Part shown: positions 1 through 6,109 of the stretch, piece by piece
Position numbering within the stretch: position 1 is the first letter of the stretch
Layout: every line of letters starts with the position of its first letter
NCBI GenBank assembly: GCA_002347925.1
Contig: DDYL01000102.1
Span: 31,133-39,881 of the forward strand
DNA: 8,749 bases
From: Chloroflexi bacterium UBA2235
Lineage (GTDB): Bacteria > Chloroflexota > UBA11872 > UBA12225
Direction of reading: 5' to 3'
Notes under the pieces: generated by a model
The model's database searches: none
Seen by the model: only the letters and a program-made list of their open reading frames with translations
What the model was told of the DNA's origin: nothing
Program-made: the position numbers and the translations under genes

Positions 1-238
1 TGTATTCGTTCATCGACTTCACCAACGCTTCCTTGAAGCGCTTCTCGTCAAGCTTGAAGGTCGCTTCAGCCGCCAGGACCGAGGAGGCTCGGGCAGTGAG
101 GCGTGAGATCAGCATTTGGTGGTGCGCATTCTTGTCCATAACAGGTGGGATGATATCCGCAACCGGCCGCGGGGCCTCCGAGAACCGACGAACGTCTGTC
201 GTAAACCACGGCACTCCTCTGGTCGTTCTGGAGGGCAC
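1..238 (-). CDS. Hypothetical protein, N-terminal part, runs off left edge
   Basis: Reading the minus strand from about 238 down to 1 gives an uninterrupted frame that looks like real protein: a stretch beginning VPWFTTDVRRFSEAPRP, then ADIIPPVMDKNAHHQML, then an amphipathic helical run (ISRLTARASSVLAAEATFKL) and a charged segment ending KSMNEY at the edge. The codons resemble those of neighbouring genes. The start is unclear: GTG at 238, GTG at 214, TTG at 265 and ATG at 139 are all in frame, and none has a well-spaced ribosome binding site. GTG 238 is chosen because residues upstream of ATG 139 still look coding. It is divergent from the SRPBCC gene, with about 50 bp between them. I do not recognise the family. 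The C-terminal part lies outside the window. Confidence 0.55.
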   Translation of the reverse strand, partial: MPSRTTRGVPWFTTDVRRFSEAPRPVADIIPPVMDKNAHHQMLISRLTARASSVLAAEATFKLDEKRFKEALVKSMNEY

Positions 239-289
239 CGTCAGTGACGATTGATCTTGATCCAACTCGCCTGAGTGACTGGAGAAGCC

Positions 290-805
290 GTGAGACAAGC
301 CGAACACACGATCCCTAGCGAAACTATTTCACTGTCACGTCGGTATCGAGGGGTGGCCGTCGGTGCGGTTTGGGATGCCTGGACGACGGCTGAGGGTTTC
401 TCAGCGTGGTGGGGACCGTCCGGTTTCGAGGTCACCGTCAGTTCAAGCGATTTCCGTGGGGGTGGCGGTCTCCGGTACGTCATGACGGCCATCGCACCCG
501 ATCAGGTCCGGTTCATGGAACGCGCGGGTTTGCCCCAGGCGACCTCGGTCGACGTCCGGATTGGGGAGTTCTTGCACGGTCACCGTTTGACACTCGTGCA
601 GTCAGCATCGTTCATCCCTCACGTAGAGCCATACGATGTCACGACTACGGTGGAATTCGGCAGTACGTCCGGTGCGGTCCCAGGCGCTAGGATCCGCGTC
701 AATTTGGAGACGATGCATGATGAGGACTGGACGGATCGCGCTGTGGCGGGATGGCGAGGGCAACTGAGGCGACTATCGAGGTATTTGCAGTCCACGCGGG
801 CATAA
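290..805 (+). CDS. SRPBCC/AHSA1-type protein
   Basis: This 171-residue protein looks like a member of the SRPBCC (START-like) superfamily, of the group named after the C-terminal domain of the Hsp90 activator Aha1. Visible hallmarks are an N-terminal strand ISLSRRYRG (13-21), the helix VWDAWTTAEGFSAWWGP (28-43) with the typical W-T-x-x-x-x-x-x-WWGP pattern, a glycine turn RGGGGLRYVM (56-65), and a C-terminal helix GWRGQLRRLSRYL (154-166) that closes the hydrophobic pocket in this fold. Such proteins bind small hydrophobic ligands, and the ligand cannot be read from sequence. GTG 290 is chosen as start because GGAG at 281-284 sits 5 nt upstream; the in-frame GTG at 275 has no such site. Relatives are often paired with an ArsR regulator, but none is visible here. 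Confidence 0.85.
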   Translation: MRQAEHTIPSETISLSRRYRGVAVGAVWDAWTTAEGFSAWWGPSGFEVTVSSSDFRGGGGLRYVMTAIAPDQVRFMERAGLPQATSVDVRIGEFLHGHRLTLVQSASFIPHVEPYDVTTTVEFGSTSGAVPGARIRVNLETMHDEDWTDRAVAGWRGQLRRLSRYLQSTRA

Positions 806-909
806 GGCTATGCGTCAGGAGCCTGGTCCAGAATCGGCCTCGTGCAATTTGTTGCCGGTTGGCGACGCTCGATGGGACGGGCCCACCCCACTTATGGAAC
901 CCGCGACGC

Positions 910-1086
910 TTACTTGGCTCGATTTGCAATCGCCGCAAGTTCGGCCACGCGCGCTGCTTCAAATGCAGTGCTCAGATCTGCCTCGTGGGAGGCAACCCCT
1001 TTCAGGCGCGCGACGCGATCCGCATTCCAGGCTCGCATGGCAACCAGTTGGGCGGTCTTGATCGCGCTTGCGTCAGTAGTATTCAT
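910..1086 (-). CDS. Possible small alanine-rich protein (58 aa)
   Basis: The frame encodes 58 residues starting MNTTDASAIKTAQLVAMRAW and ending AAIANRAK. It is rich in Ala, Arg and Glu and would be almost entirely helical, with a hydrophobic periodicity that looks selected. There is no signal peptide or membrane segment. The upstream ribosome site is weak (GAG about 6 nt before the ATG). The open frame continues upstream past the end of the dehydrogenase gene, so the true start could be further right, but residues there (1087-1258) look less protein-like. It follows the SDR gene on the same strand after about 170 bp and converges on the SRPBCC gene. I do not recognise the family, and it could be a chance open frame. 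Confidence 0.4.
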   Translation of the reverse strand: MNTTDASAIKTAQLVAMRAWNADRVARLKGVASHEADLSTAFEAARVAELAAIANRAK

Positions 1087-1258
1087 GGATCTCACAGTAC
1101 CACTACGTGAACCACAATGCGAATCTTCGTATGCATTGCTTTCAAGCGCCGCACGTCGCTGTGCGGTGGGAATGGAGAACTCTGGTGTGGTCACGATCGG
1201 TACTGCCGGGCCGTTGTCCCCAAAGACGACGACCCGGTTCCCCGACAGCGAGGCGGTT

Positions 1259-2023
1259 CTACGCTGCAGACCACCCACCGTCAGCTGCAATGACCGCGCC
1301 ATTGACATGCCTGGCGTCATCCGATGCAAGGAATAGGGCGAGACTCGCGATGTCCTCCGGCTGGAGGTAGGCGGGGATCAGACCGGCATACGCGCCAGCG
1401 CGCGCTGCGCCGACAGCATCCATTCGTTCCGGCGTCATTGACTCGGCAATGTTTGTTGCGGTCCCTCCGGGACAGATTGCGTTGCAACGTATTCCCTTCA
1501 GCGCATACATCCACGCAGTGCTCTTGGTGAGACCGATCAGACCGTGCTTGGAACTCGTGTACGCGGTGCCAGCTGCCCCACCGCCGAGTGATGCCGTCGA
1601 GGCAATGTTGACAATTGCCCCGCCACCGTGTTCGATCATGGATGGAAGCGCGCGTCGACTGGTGTACATCGGACCGTCAAGGTTGATGGACATCACCTTG
1701 CGCCAAATGTCGTCGGAAATTTCCGCGGTGCCCTGCATGAAGTCCATGACGCCCGCGTTGTTCACGAGGACGTCAATGCGTCCATGCGTGGCGAGCGCGT
1801 GGTCAATCAGCGCCTCCGCATCTTCCCGGACCCCGATGTTTCCGTGAAGTGCGGTGATGGTCCGTCCGGCGGTCGTTATCTCGGTCACAACCGCATCCAG
1901 GCGCGTCTTGTTCCAGTCGCCGGCGACAATCATCGCCCCCTCCGCCGAGAACATCCGCGCCATCGACAGTCCCATTCCCGAAGCTGCGCCTGTGATAACA
2001 GCAACCTTGTCCTGTAGTCTCAT
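1259..2023 (-). CDS. Short-chain dehydrogenase/reductase (classical SDR)
   Basis: This is a complete 254-residue classical SDR, the usual length of the family. It has the Rossmann nucleotide-binding motif TGAASGMG (11-18), the NNAG motif (88-91), and the full catalytic tetrad N114, S142, Y155 and K159 (YTSSK). PGG (185-187) follows the catalytic region, and the C-terminus ends AADGGWSAA, typical of the glucose dehydrogenase/3-oxoacyl-ACP reductase-like branch. Asp36 at the end of the second beta strand favours NAD(H) over NADP(H). It would be a cytoplasmic NAD-dependent alcohol/ketone oxidoreductase; the substrate cannot be told from sequence. AAGGGAG at 2034-2040 lies 10 nt before the ATG. 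The lipoprotein gene ends 91 bp upstream on the same strand, so the two may be co-transcribed. Confidence 0.93.
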   Translation of the reverse strand: MRLQDKVAVITGAASGMGLSMARMFSAEGAMIVAGDWNKTRLDAVVTEITTAGRTITALHGNIGVREDAEALIDHALATHGRIDVLVNNAGVMDFMQGTAEISDDIWRKVMSINLDGPMYTSRRALPSMIEHGGGAIVNIASTASLGGGAAGTAYTSSKHGLIGLTKSTAWMYALKGIRCNAICPGGTATNIAESMTPERMDAVGAARAGAYAGLIPAYLQPEDIASLALFLASDDARHVNGAVIAADGGWSAA

Positions 2024-2114
2024 GGTAGTTGGTCTCCCTTACAGTAATGATGGCATCCATGGGTGACACAACCACCCGGGCAAACCCCCAGTCCCGGACT
2101 CTTCGGGGCACCGC

Positions 2115-2858
2115 CTAGGGAATGGACGCCACCATTGGAACCCGGCACAAAATGGTGTTGTCTTGCTTCAGGTCACCCGACCAAACAAGTTTTGCCGTCC
2201 GATCCCACTTGATGGCCAGATACCCGCCTTTTACTCCGACGTCCGCCTCGGTGTAGACCGTCGCCTCAGGCCACGAAGTCACGTTGAAACTCGGCAGTTT
2301 CCATCCCTGTGGTTCCTCCCCGACGTTCGCTCCGCAATCATCTAGCGATGGGTTCTTGAGAGACGCGCAAGCCGGGCGAAGTGGCGCACGGTGGATTACT
2401 AGGCACCGGGTCTTGCCATCGGTGACGGCCACGACTTTGCCTGTCTGTGTATCTGTCACCTGGAGGATGACACCGCCGTCCCCAACCTGCTGGTTCGGCT
2501 TTCCGATGTATTCGAGACCGGTGTCATTCTCCTTGAAGTCCTTTGCGACGAGATTGAGTGTCAGGGGTAACTCGGCGTCAAAGAAGAACGTCTCGGCATT
2601 GAAGGAACGTTCGGTCGTGATTGGGACCGGGTCTTCGCCAACGAGGCTCGTTCCCGAGTAGAGGGCAAACCAGTTGTCCGCCCAGACATCCGCCCGATAC
2701 CGCCCGGATCCAATCGCAGACGACGGACGGTTACCCAACGTAGGCAGGCCGCATCCGTTGATGATCAGTGCGAGCAAGAAGACAAGACCTTGCACGTCCG
2801 ATCGGCGTACCTTGCGAGGCACGGGGCGTCGTCCTTCGTCTCGTTTTTGGTAGTCCAC
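2115..2858 (-). CDS. Putative lipoprotein of unknown function
   Basis: The product is 247 residues when started at GTG 2858, which has an excellent GAGGAG site (2865-2870) 6 nt upstream; an ATG at 2888 in the same frame lacks one. The N-terminus has a basic stretch (RRPVPRKVRRS, 10-20), a hydrophobic core (VQGLVFLLALII, 22-33) and a lipobox-like INGC with Cys36, so it is probably exported and lipid-anchored. The mature part is beta-rich and polar, with four further cysteines that could form disulfides. It includes a segment GGVILQVTDTQTGKVVAVTDG and a C-terminal part that reads like a beta-sandwich. I recognise no family. It is divergent from the small membrane protein gene at 2969 and lies upstream of the SDR gene. 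The 20-residue n-region is long for a lipoprotein signal. Confidence 0.8.
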   Translation of the reverse strand: MDYQKRDEGRRPVPRKVRRSDVQGLVFLLALIINGCGLPTLGNRPSSAIGSGRYRADVWADNWFALYSGTSLVGEDPVPITTERSFNAETFFFDAELPLTLNLVAKDFKENDTGLEYIGKPNQQVGDGGVILQVTDTQTGKVVAVTDGKTRCLVIHRAPLRPACASLKNPSLDDCGANVGEEPQGWKLPSFNVTSWPEATVYTEADVGVKGGYLAIKWDRTAKLVWSGDLKQDNTILCRVPMVASIP

Positions 2859-2968
2859 TCGCTTCTCCTCGATGGAATAACATGTCACAATACAAGTGAA
2901 TGCGTGTTGAAACCCAATCTCTTGGAGTGGGGCGCTCCATCACGCACGTGAATACTAGGTCGAATCTG
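2859..2968. promoter_or_regulatory. Divergent intergenic region, probable promoters both ways
   Basis: These 110 bp separate two genes that point away from each other, so promoters for both are expected here. It is locally AT-richer than its surroundings around 2876-2915. I see no convincing paired -35/-10 boxes. A short imperfect palindrome, TGGAG (2923-2927) with CTCCA (2935-2939), could be an operator half-site pair, but 5-bp arms are expected by chance. The assignment rests on gene orientation only. Confidence 0.35.
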
Positions 2969-3217
2969 ATGATGCGTTTTCGTGATTCTCTGGCGTTCAT
3001 TGCGGAGATTGCCGCGATGATGATTGTTGGCGCCGTGATGGGAGGCGCCCCATCATGGGTTCTTGTTCGGTGGTTCGGTATTGAAAGCCGACCCGTTGAG
3101 GACAGCCTGATATCGCTTGGTACTTGCGCATGGATAATTTCGGACATCCGCCGATATCAACGGAATGCGCAAGATCAGTCAGACCACGAGCCGGGTTCCA
3201 CCGAAAGGTTCCCGTGA
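2969..3217 (+). CDS. Small membrane protein with two predicted helices
   Basis: The frame gives 82 residues from ATG 2969. Residues 8-33 are strongly hydrophobic (FIAEIAAMMIVGAVMGGAPSW), and 46-60 form a second, shorter hydrophobic segment (SLISLGTCAWIISDI). A basic and polar tail follows (RRYQRNAQDQSDHEPGSTERFP), likely cytoplasmic with both helices crossing the membrane. The start is uncertain: AGG at 2957-2959 is 9 nt upstream of ATG 2969, ATG 2972 follows directly, and the frame is open to 2900. No family is recognised. The gene stands alone on the plus strand between the lipoprotein and hydrolase genes, both on the minus strand. The TGA stop lies inside the left arm of the inverted repeat that probably terminates transcription. 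Confidence 0.6.
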   Translation: MMRFRDSLAFIAEIAAMMIVGAVMGGAPSWVLVRWFGIESRPVEDSLISLGTCAWIISDIRRYQRNAQDQSDHEPGSTERFP

Positions 3218-3247
3218 GAGGCCAACGGCTTGTCGGAAGGCCTCTCA
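3215..3247. terminator. Inverted repeat between convergent genes, likely bidirectional terminator
   Basis: TGAGAGGCC at 3215-3223 is exactly complementary in reverse to GGCCTCTCA at 3239-3247, with a 15-nt loop. It lies between the stop of the plus-strand small membrane protein (3217) and the stop of the minus-strand hydrolase (3270), where a two-way terminator is expected. Neither side has a clear run of T, so it may be a non-canonical terminator or an mRNA-end-stabilising hairpin. Confidence 0.55.
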
Positions 3248-3269
3248 TCGTGCGGTTCACGGTCATGTC

Positions 3270-4211
3270 TCACGGAGACCGGTTTGTCTCGGTCCATGCC
3301 AGAGCTTCGGCCCGGGCGCGCGCGGTCGCGAGTGCGTCGTACCGTTCGGGGTACCCCCAGAATGCGTGCGTCCGTGGAGGAGCTCTGAAGTCGAAGGCAT
3401 GGGTCGCATCAGGGAAGACAATGTTCCGTACATTGGGTCCAGAGGCGATGTCCGCACACTTCTCCGGTGGCGTCGCAGTGTCCCCCGTCCCCTGCAGGAA
3501 GAGGACCGGGCGGGTGAACGGGCCGAGTGGCACCGATCCTGGTTCTGCCCGGTCACACACCGGATACCAGGCAACTCCCGCGGCGATGAGTGAGATGGCT
3601 TCGTCATTCCATGGGGTTCCCGCGGTGAGGGTTCTCAGGACGGTCCATCCCCCTTGGCTCCCACCACTCATGTAGATTCGCTTGGCATCGATGCCGGGCA
3701 GTCCGCGCAAGTACCGGGCAGTTGCTACCGCGTCGGCCGACCTCATGTTCGCGCCAAACTGGTTGTAGGTGAGCCAGTTTTCGGCGATGCCACGGCTGCC
3801 GAAACTGTCGACCACTATGGACACGTAGCCCTGGTCGCGCCACCACCGCGCGAATTCGAGGTACCCACCGTTCATCCCGCCACCACCATGCAGGATCATG
3901 ATTGCCGGGTGTGGTTCCGGAAATATCCGCGTATCGGGCAGGTATGTCCGTGCCCAGATGCGACCACTTCCATCGTAGGTCGGCACCGTCGGTTTCAGCC
4001 CGAGGTCGGCGCTCCCTTCCTCGGCACTGCGTGTCCTTGGCGTCCCCTCCGGCAGGACCGGCTGGTTGTAGTCCAGGACAGTTGTGTCCATTCGCGACTT
4101 CGGCCGCTCGTGGGTGGCAACCGCGTCGTCGGATCCTCGTAGCAGCAATGTTGCCGCGATGACCGTAGCGATGCCCAGAGTCGTTGTCAGGCTGAGGTGA
4201 CGGCGTCCCAT
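3270..4211 (-). CDS. Exported alpha/beta hydrolase, dienelactone hydrolase-like
   Basis: The protein has 313 residues when started at ATG 4211. Residues 1-32 look like a Sec signal or membrane anchor: MGRRHLS, a hydrophobic stretch (about 9-24), then a polar region. The catalytic domain follows from about 80: HGGGG (108-112) for the oxyanion hole, the nucleophile elbow GGSQGGW with Ser185, Asp244 in QGTGDTATP, and His271 in FPDATHAF. This Ser-Asp-His triad and order fit the dienelactone hydrolase-like family; true dienelactone hydrolases use Cys, so this is more likely an esterase or deacylase acting outside the cytoplasm. An in-frame GTG at 4262 would add 17 residues before the signal, and neither start has a good ribosome site. 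It lies 261 bp downstream of the polysaccharide operon, so action on acylated polysaccharide is possible but unproven. Confidence 0.88.
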   Translation of the reverse strand: MGRRHLSLTTTLGIATVIAATLLLRGSDDAVATHERPKSRMDTTVLDYNQPVLPEGTPRTRSAEEGSADLGLKPTVPTYDGSGRIWARTYLPDTRIFPEPHPAIMILHGGGGMNGGYLEFARWWRDQGYVSIVVDSFGSRGIAENWLTYNQFGANMRSADAVATARYLRGLPGIDAKRIYMSGGSQGGWTVLRTLTAGTPWNDEAISLIAAGVAWYPVCDRAEPGSVPLGPFTRPVLFLQGTGDTATPPEKCADIASGPNVRNIVFPDATHAFDFRAPPRTHAFWGYPERYDALATARARAEALAWTETNRSP

Positions 4212-4472
4212 TTCGAGAGAAAAAGATAGCGCATCTGACCCGCCCTCGATCCAATCCCACACGTTGGCCGTGCCGTCTGCAGATCACGATGTCCGCTCTC
4301 GGCGTCCGGATTTGAATGACGGAATGTAGACCGTTGAGTCGAGGATCTAGGTGGCTCCCAAGACAATCGTGCGGAGGCTTGGTCAGACGCAGGAGGACGT
4401 CCGGCATCACTACACGCGAAAGGGGTGTAACGATTGTGGTCTTTGCGACCAATGGGCGCTCGCCGTACCGCG
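4212..4472. other. Intergenic gap between kinase and hydrolase genes
   Basis: This 261-bp stretch separates the end of the polysaccharide operon from the next minus-strand gene and should hold the operon terminator and the hydrolase promoter. I see only weak short hairpins (for example TGGTC 4437-4441 with GACCA 4447-4451) and no convincing promoter boxes. Open frames here overlap flanking genes in other frames and look non-coding. The part 4212-4262 could be coding if the hydrolase starts at GTG 4262. Confidence 0.4.
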
Positions 4473-5219
4473 CTACGAGGCAGATCTCCCGGGGGATTCC
4501 TCGTAGTAGCTCGCAAATGTACGCTCGTTATACGGCGCATTCGTCACCACCAGGCCGATCACATTTGCGCGCACGGCGTCCAGCTGCGCACGTGCGTGCC
4601 TGGCGAGGTCCCGCTTTACCACACCCGCCCCAACCACCACGATGACTCCGTCGACGCGCGTTGATAGGACCGATGCATCGGCGACGGCGCAAATTGGCGG
4701 ACAGTCGATGAGCACGAGGTCCGCGTCGCGACCCGCGTGATCCATGATGCGATCAAGGTCAGAGGATGCCAGAATGTCAGCAGGGCTTTCCGGTTCCGTC
4801 CCGCTTGTCAGGACATGCAGGTTTGGGACTGCCGTTGGCTGCAGGGTCGGGGTGCGGGGTGTCGCGCCGCCAAAGAGGTTTGAAAGCCCGTCGCTATTTG
4901 GCAAGTTGAACCGGAGGTGCTGTGCCGGGCGACGCAAGTCTGCATCGACGATGACCACGCGCATGCCTGCCTGGGCGAATGCGATCCCGAGGCAGGCGAT
5001 GGCTTCCGACTTCCCTTCGTCTGCACCGGCACTCGTCATGAGGATCTGACGGAGCGGAGCGCCGCCCGCGGGACGGATCAGGGCTCGGACGTTTGTCCGC
5101 AGCGTTCGGTACGCCTCCGCCGCGGGCGATCGAGGGTCGGTGTAGACGATGACGTCGGGAGTTCCCTTGACGGCAGATTCGGGTCCTGAGGGAACGGGGG
5201 CGCCACTGCTGGATGTCAT
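4473..5219 (-). CDS. BY-kinase (CpsD/CapB-type polysaccharide tyrosine kinase)
   Basis: This 248-residue cytoplasmic P-loop ATPase has the layout of CpsD/CapB/YwqD kinases that regulate capsule or exopolysaccharide assembly together with a Wzz-like membrane activator. Visible are the oligomerisation motif E-x2-R-x2-R (E35, R38, R41 in AEAYRTLRTN), Walker A AGADEGKS (64-71), Walker A' VVIVDADLRRP (88-98), and Walker B LVLIDCPP (168-175). The C-terminus, where most relatives carry a cluster of autophosphorylated tyrosines, has only Y230, Y238 and Y239. Walker A lacks the usual Pro-Gly before EGK (here Ala-Asp), and Glu follows the Ser. AAGGGG lies 6 nt before the ATG. It is last in the operon, 61 bp after the second Wzz-like gene, its likely membrane partner. 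Confidence 0.92.
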   Translation of the reverse strand: MTSSSGAPVPSGPESAVKGTPDVIVYTDPRSPAAEAYRTLRTNVRALIRPAGGAPLRQILMTSAGADEGKSEAIACLGIAFAQAGMRVVIVDADLRRPAQHLRFNLPNSDGLSNLFGGATPRTPTLQPTAVPNLHVLTSGTEPESPADILASSDLDRIMDHAGRDADLVLIDCPPICAVADASVLSTRVDGVIVVVGAGVVKRDLARHARAQLDAVRANVIGLVVTNAPYNERTFASYYEESPGRSAS

Positions 5220-5280
5220 TGAATGCCCCTTCGTGGTATCGCCCCTGCCGACTGAACGGTCGGAGTTGTGGGCGGGTCGA

Positions 5281-6042
5281 CTATCGTGATCCGCGGGTTC
5301 CGGCTAGTGGAGGGGTGCCCGCAGGGCGTATGGGTGCCGCACGGGAGAACGCGCGGCCATCCTTCCGGGCAACAGAGCTCGCGCGTCCGTTCATCGGTGG
5401 TCCCGATGGAATGGCACCAAGGACCGGCACGTTCCAAGCCCGCTCCGCGTCGCCGGCTGTGTAAATCCGACCGTCCCAGAACGTCAGTACCACCGCAAGT
5501 CCCGCGCCAAGCAACGCCCCCGCAATCGCTCCTCCAAGGCCGGCCCGGCCCGGCCTTGGGCTAACCGGACCGTCTGGCCGTAGTGCCGGTTCAAGGACCT
5601 CAAGCCGAATGTCCTGGCGTTCCCTGCCAGATATCTCAGCGCGGATCTTCGCCACAAAGGCGTTCGCTGCCAGATTGACGATTGTCGAGGCCAGTTCAGG
5701 GTCCGCGTCGTCAACCTCGAGGGAAAGTCGGAATTCAGCGGGAGCCGCTACCGCGCGGATCCGACCAGTCAACGCATCCTCCGGCAAGCCGGCTGCTTTT
5801 GCGACGATGGACGCGAAGGGTCGTGAACGGATTTGAAGTGCGTAATTGTTCAGGAGGCGTTCCACTGCCTGCCCGGTCCAGTACTCGACAATGCTAGGGG
5901 TCACTGAAAGGCTCGCGGTTGCCCGGTATGCGACCGGGCCTTGCGCGTTGGTGACATACGCGGTGACGGTGGCGAGGAGGATCAAGGCAATGATCAGGCG
6001 CCAACGCTGCAACACGATCCGCGCATAAGCGCTGAACTCCAC
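5281..6042 (-). CDS. Wzz/CapA-like chain-length regulator, second copy
   Basis: The protein has 253 residues from GTG 6042. It shows the polysaccharide co-polymerase layout: an N-terminal cytoplasmic MEFSAYARIVLQRWR, a first membrane helix (about 16-32), an extracytoplasmic domain (about 35-155) with helical segments, a proline-rich junction (PDGPVSPRPGRAG, 156-168), a second membrane helix (169-188), then VPVLGAIPSG (205-214) and a basic tail. Such proteins set polymer length and activate the BY-kinase. The GTG is chosen over another at 6051 because a full AGGAGG (6051-6056) sits 8 nt upstream and the N-terminus then matches the MEFREYGQIV start of the upstream copy. It lies between that copy (67-bp gap) and the kinase gene. 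Outside the ends the two copies differ strongly. Confidence 0.87.
   Translation of the reverse strand: MEFSAYARIVLQRWRLIIALILLATVTAYVTNAQGPVAYRATASLSVTPSIVEYWTGQAVERLLNNYALQIRSRPFASIVAKAAGLPEDALTGRIRAVAAPAEFRLSLEVDDADPELASTIVNLAANAFVAKIRAEISGRERQDIRLEVLEPALRPDGPVSPRPGRAGLGGAIAGALLGAGLAVVLTFWDGRIYTAGDAERAWNVPVLGAIPSGPPMNGRASSVARKDGRAFSRAAPIRPAGTPPLAGTRGSR
5534..5559. repeat. Perfect 10-bp GC-rich inverted repeat inside the Wzz-like gene
   Basis: CCAAGGCCGG at 5534-5543 is the exact reverse complement of CCGGCCTTGG at 5550-5559, with a 6-nt loop, so the mRNA can form a very stable hairpin. It encodes the proline-, arginine- and glycine-rich junction just before the second membrane helix. A codon-bias origin is possible because Pro, Arg, Gly and Ala codons are GC-rich. 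Confidence 0.8.
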
Positions 6043-6047
6043 CGAGG

Positions 6048-6056
6048 TCACCTCCT
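6048..6056 (-). promoter_or_regulatory. Strong ribosome binding site deciding the start of the second Wzz-like gene
   Basis: Read on the minus strand this is AGGAGGTGA, an exact complement of the 16S anti-Shine-Dalgarno core. It sits correctly for GTG 6042, while it overlaps the GTG at 6051 and so cannot serve it. This is the strongest such site I noticed in the window. Confidence 0.75.
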
Positions 6057-6109
6057 GCGTGAAACTGTGGCGTGCGTGCGACCTGTCATCGGTTCGATGA
6101 GGTGGGCTG

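Noticed and set aside
33..254. Plus-strand 73-residue open frame
   Set aside because: It is antisense to the better-looking minus-strand frame at the left edge, has low-complexity Arg/Ser composition and no ribosome site.
842..1336. Plus-strand 164-residue open frame
   Set aside because: It runs antisense into the dehydrogenase 3' end, is rich in Arg, Ala and Ser, and shows no domain pattern.
2061..2077. Short hairpin GGGTG/CACCC downstream of the lipoprotein gene
   Set aside because: Only five base pairs and no T-run; such repeats are expected by chance at this base composition.
3124..3675. Plus-strand 183-residue open frame
   Set aside because: It is antisense to the hydrolase C-terminal region and has no recognisable pattern.
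4411..4451. Short hairpins after the kinase gene
   Set aside because: Arms of five bases with no T-tract are too weak to call a terminator.
3604..4452. Minus-strand 282-residue open frame
   Set aside because: It overlaps the hydrolase in another frame and reads as Arg/His/Trp-rich noise, while the hydrolase frame has a full catalytic triad.
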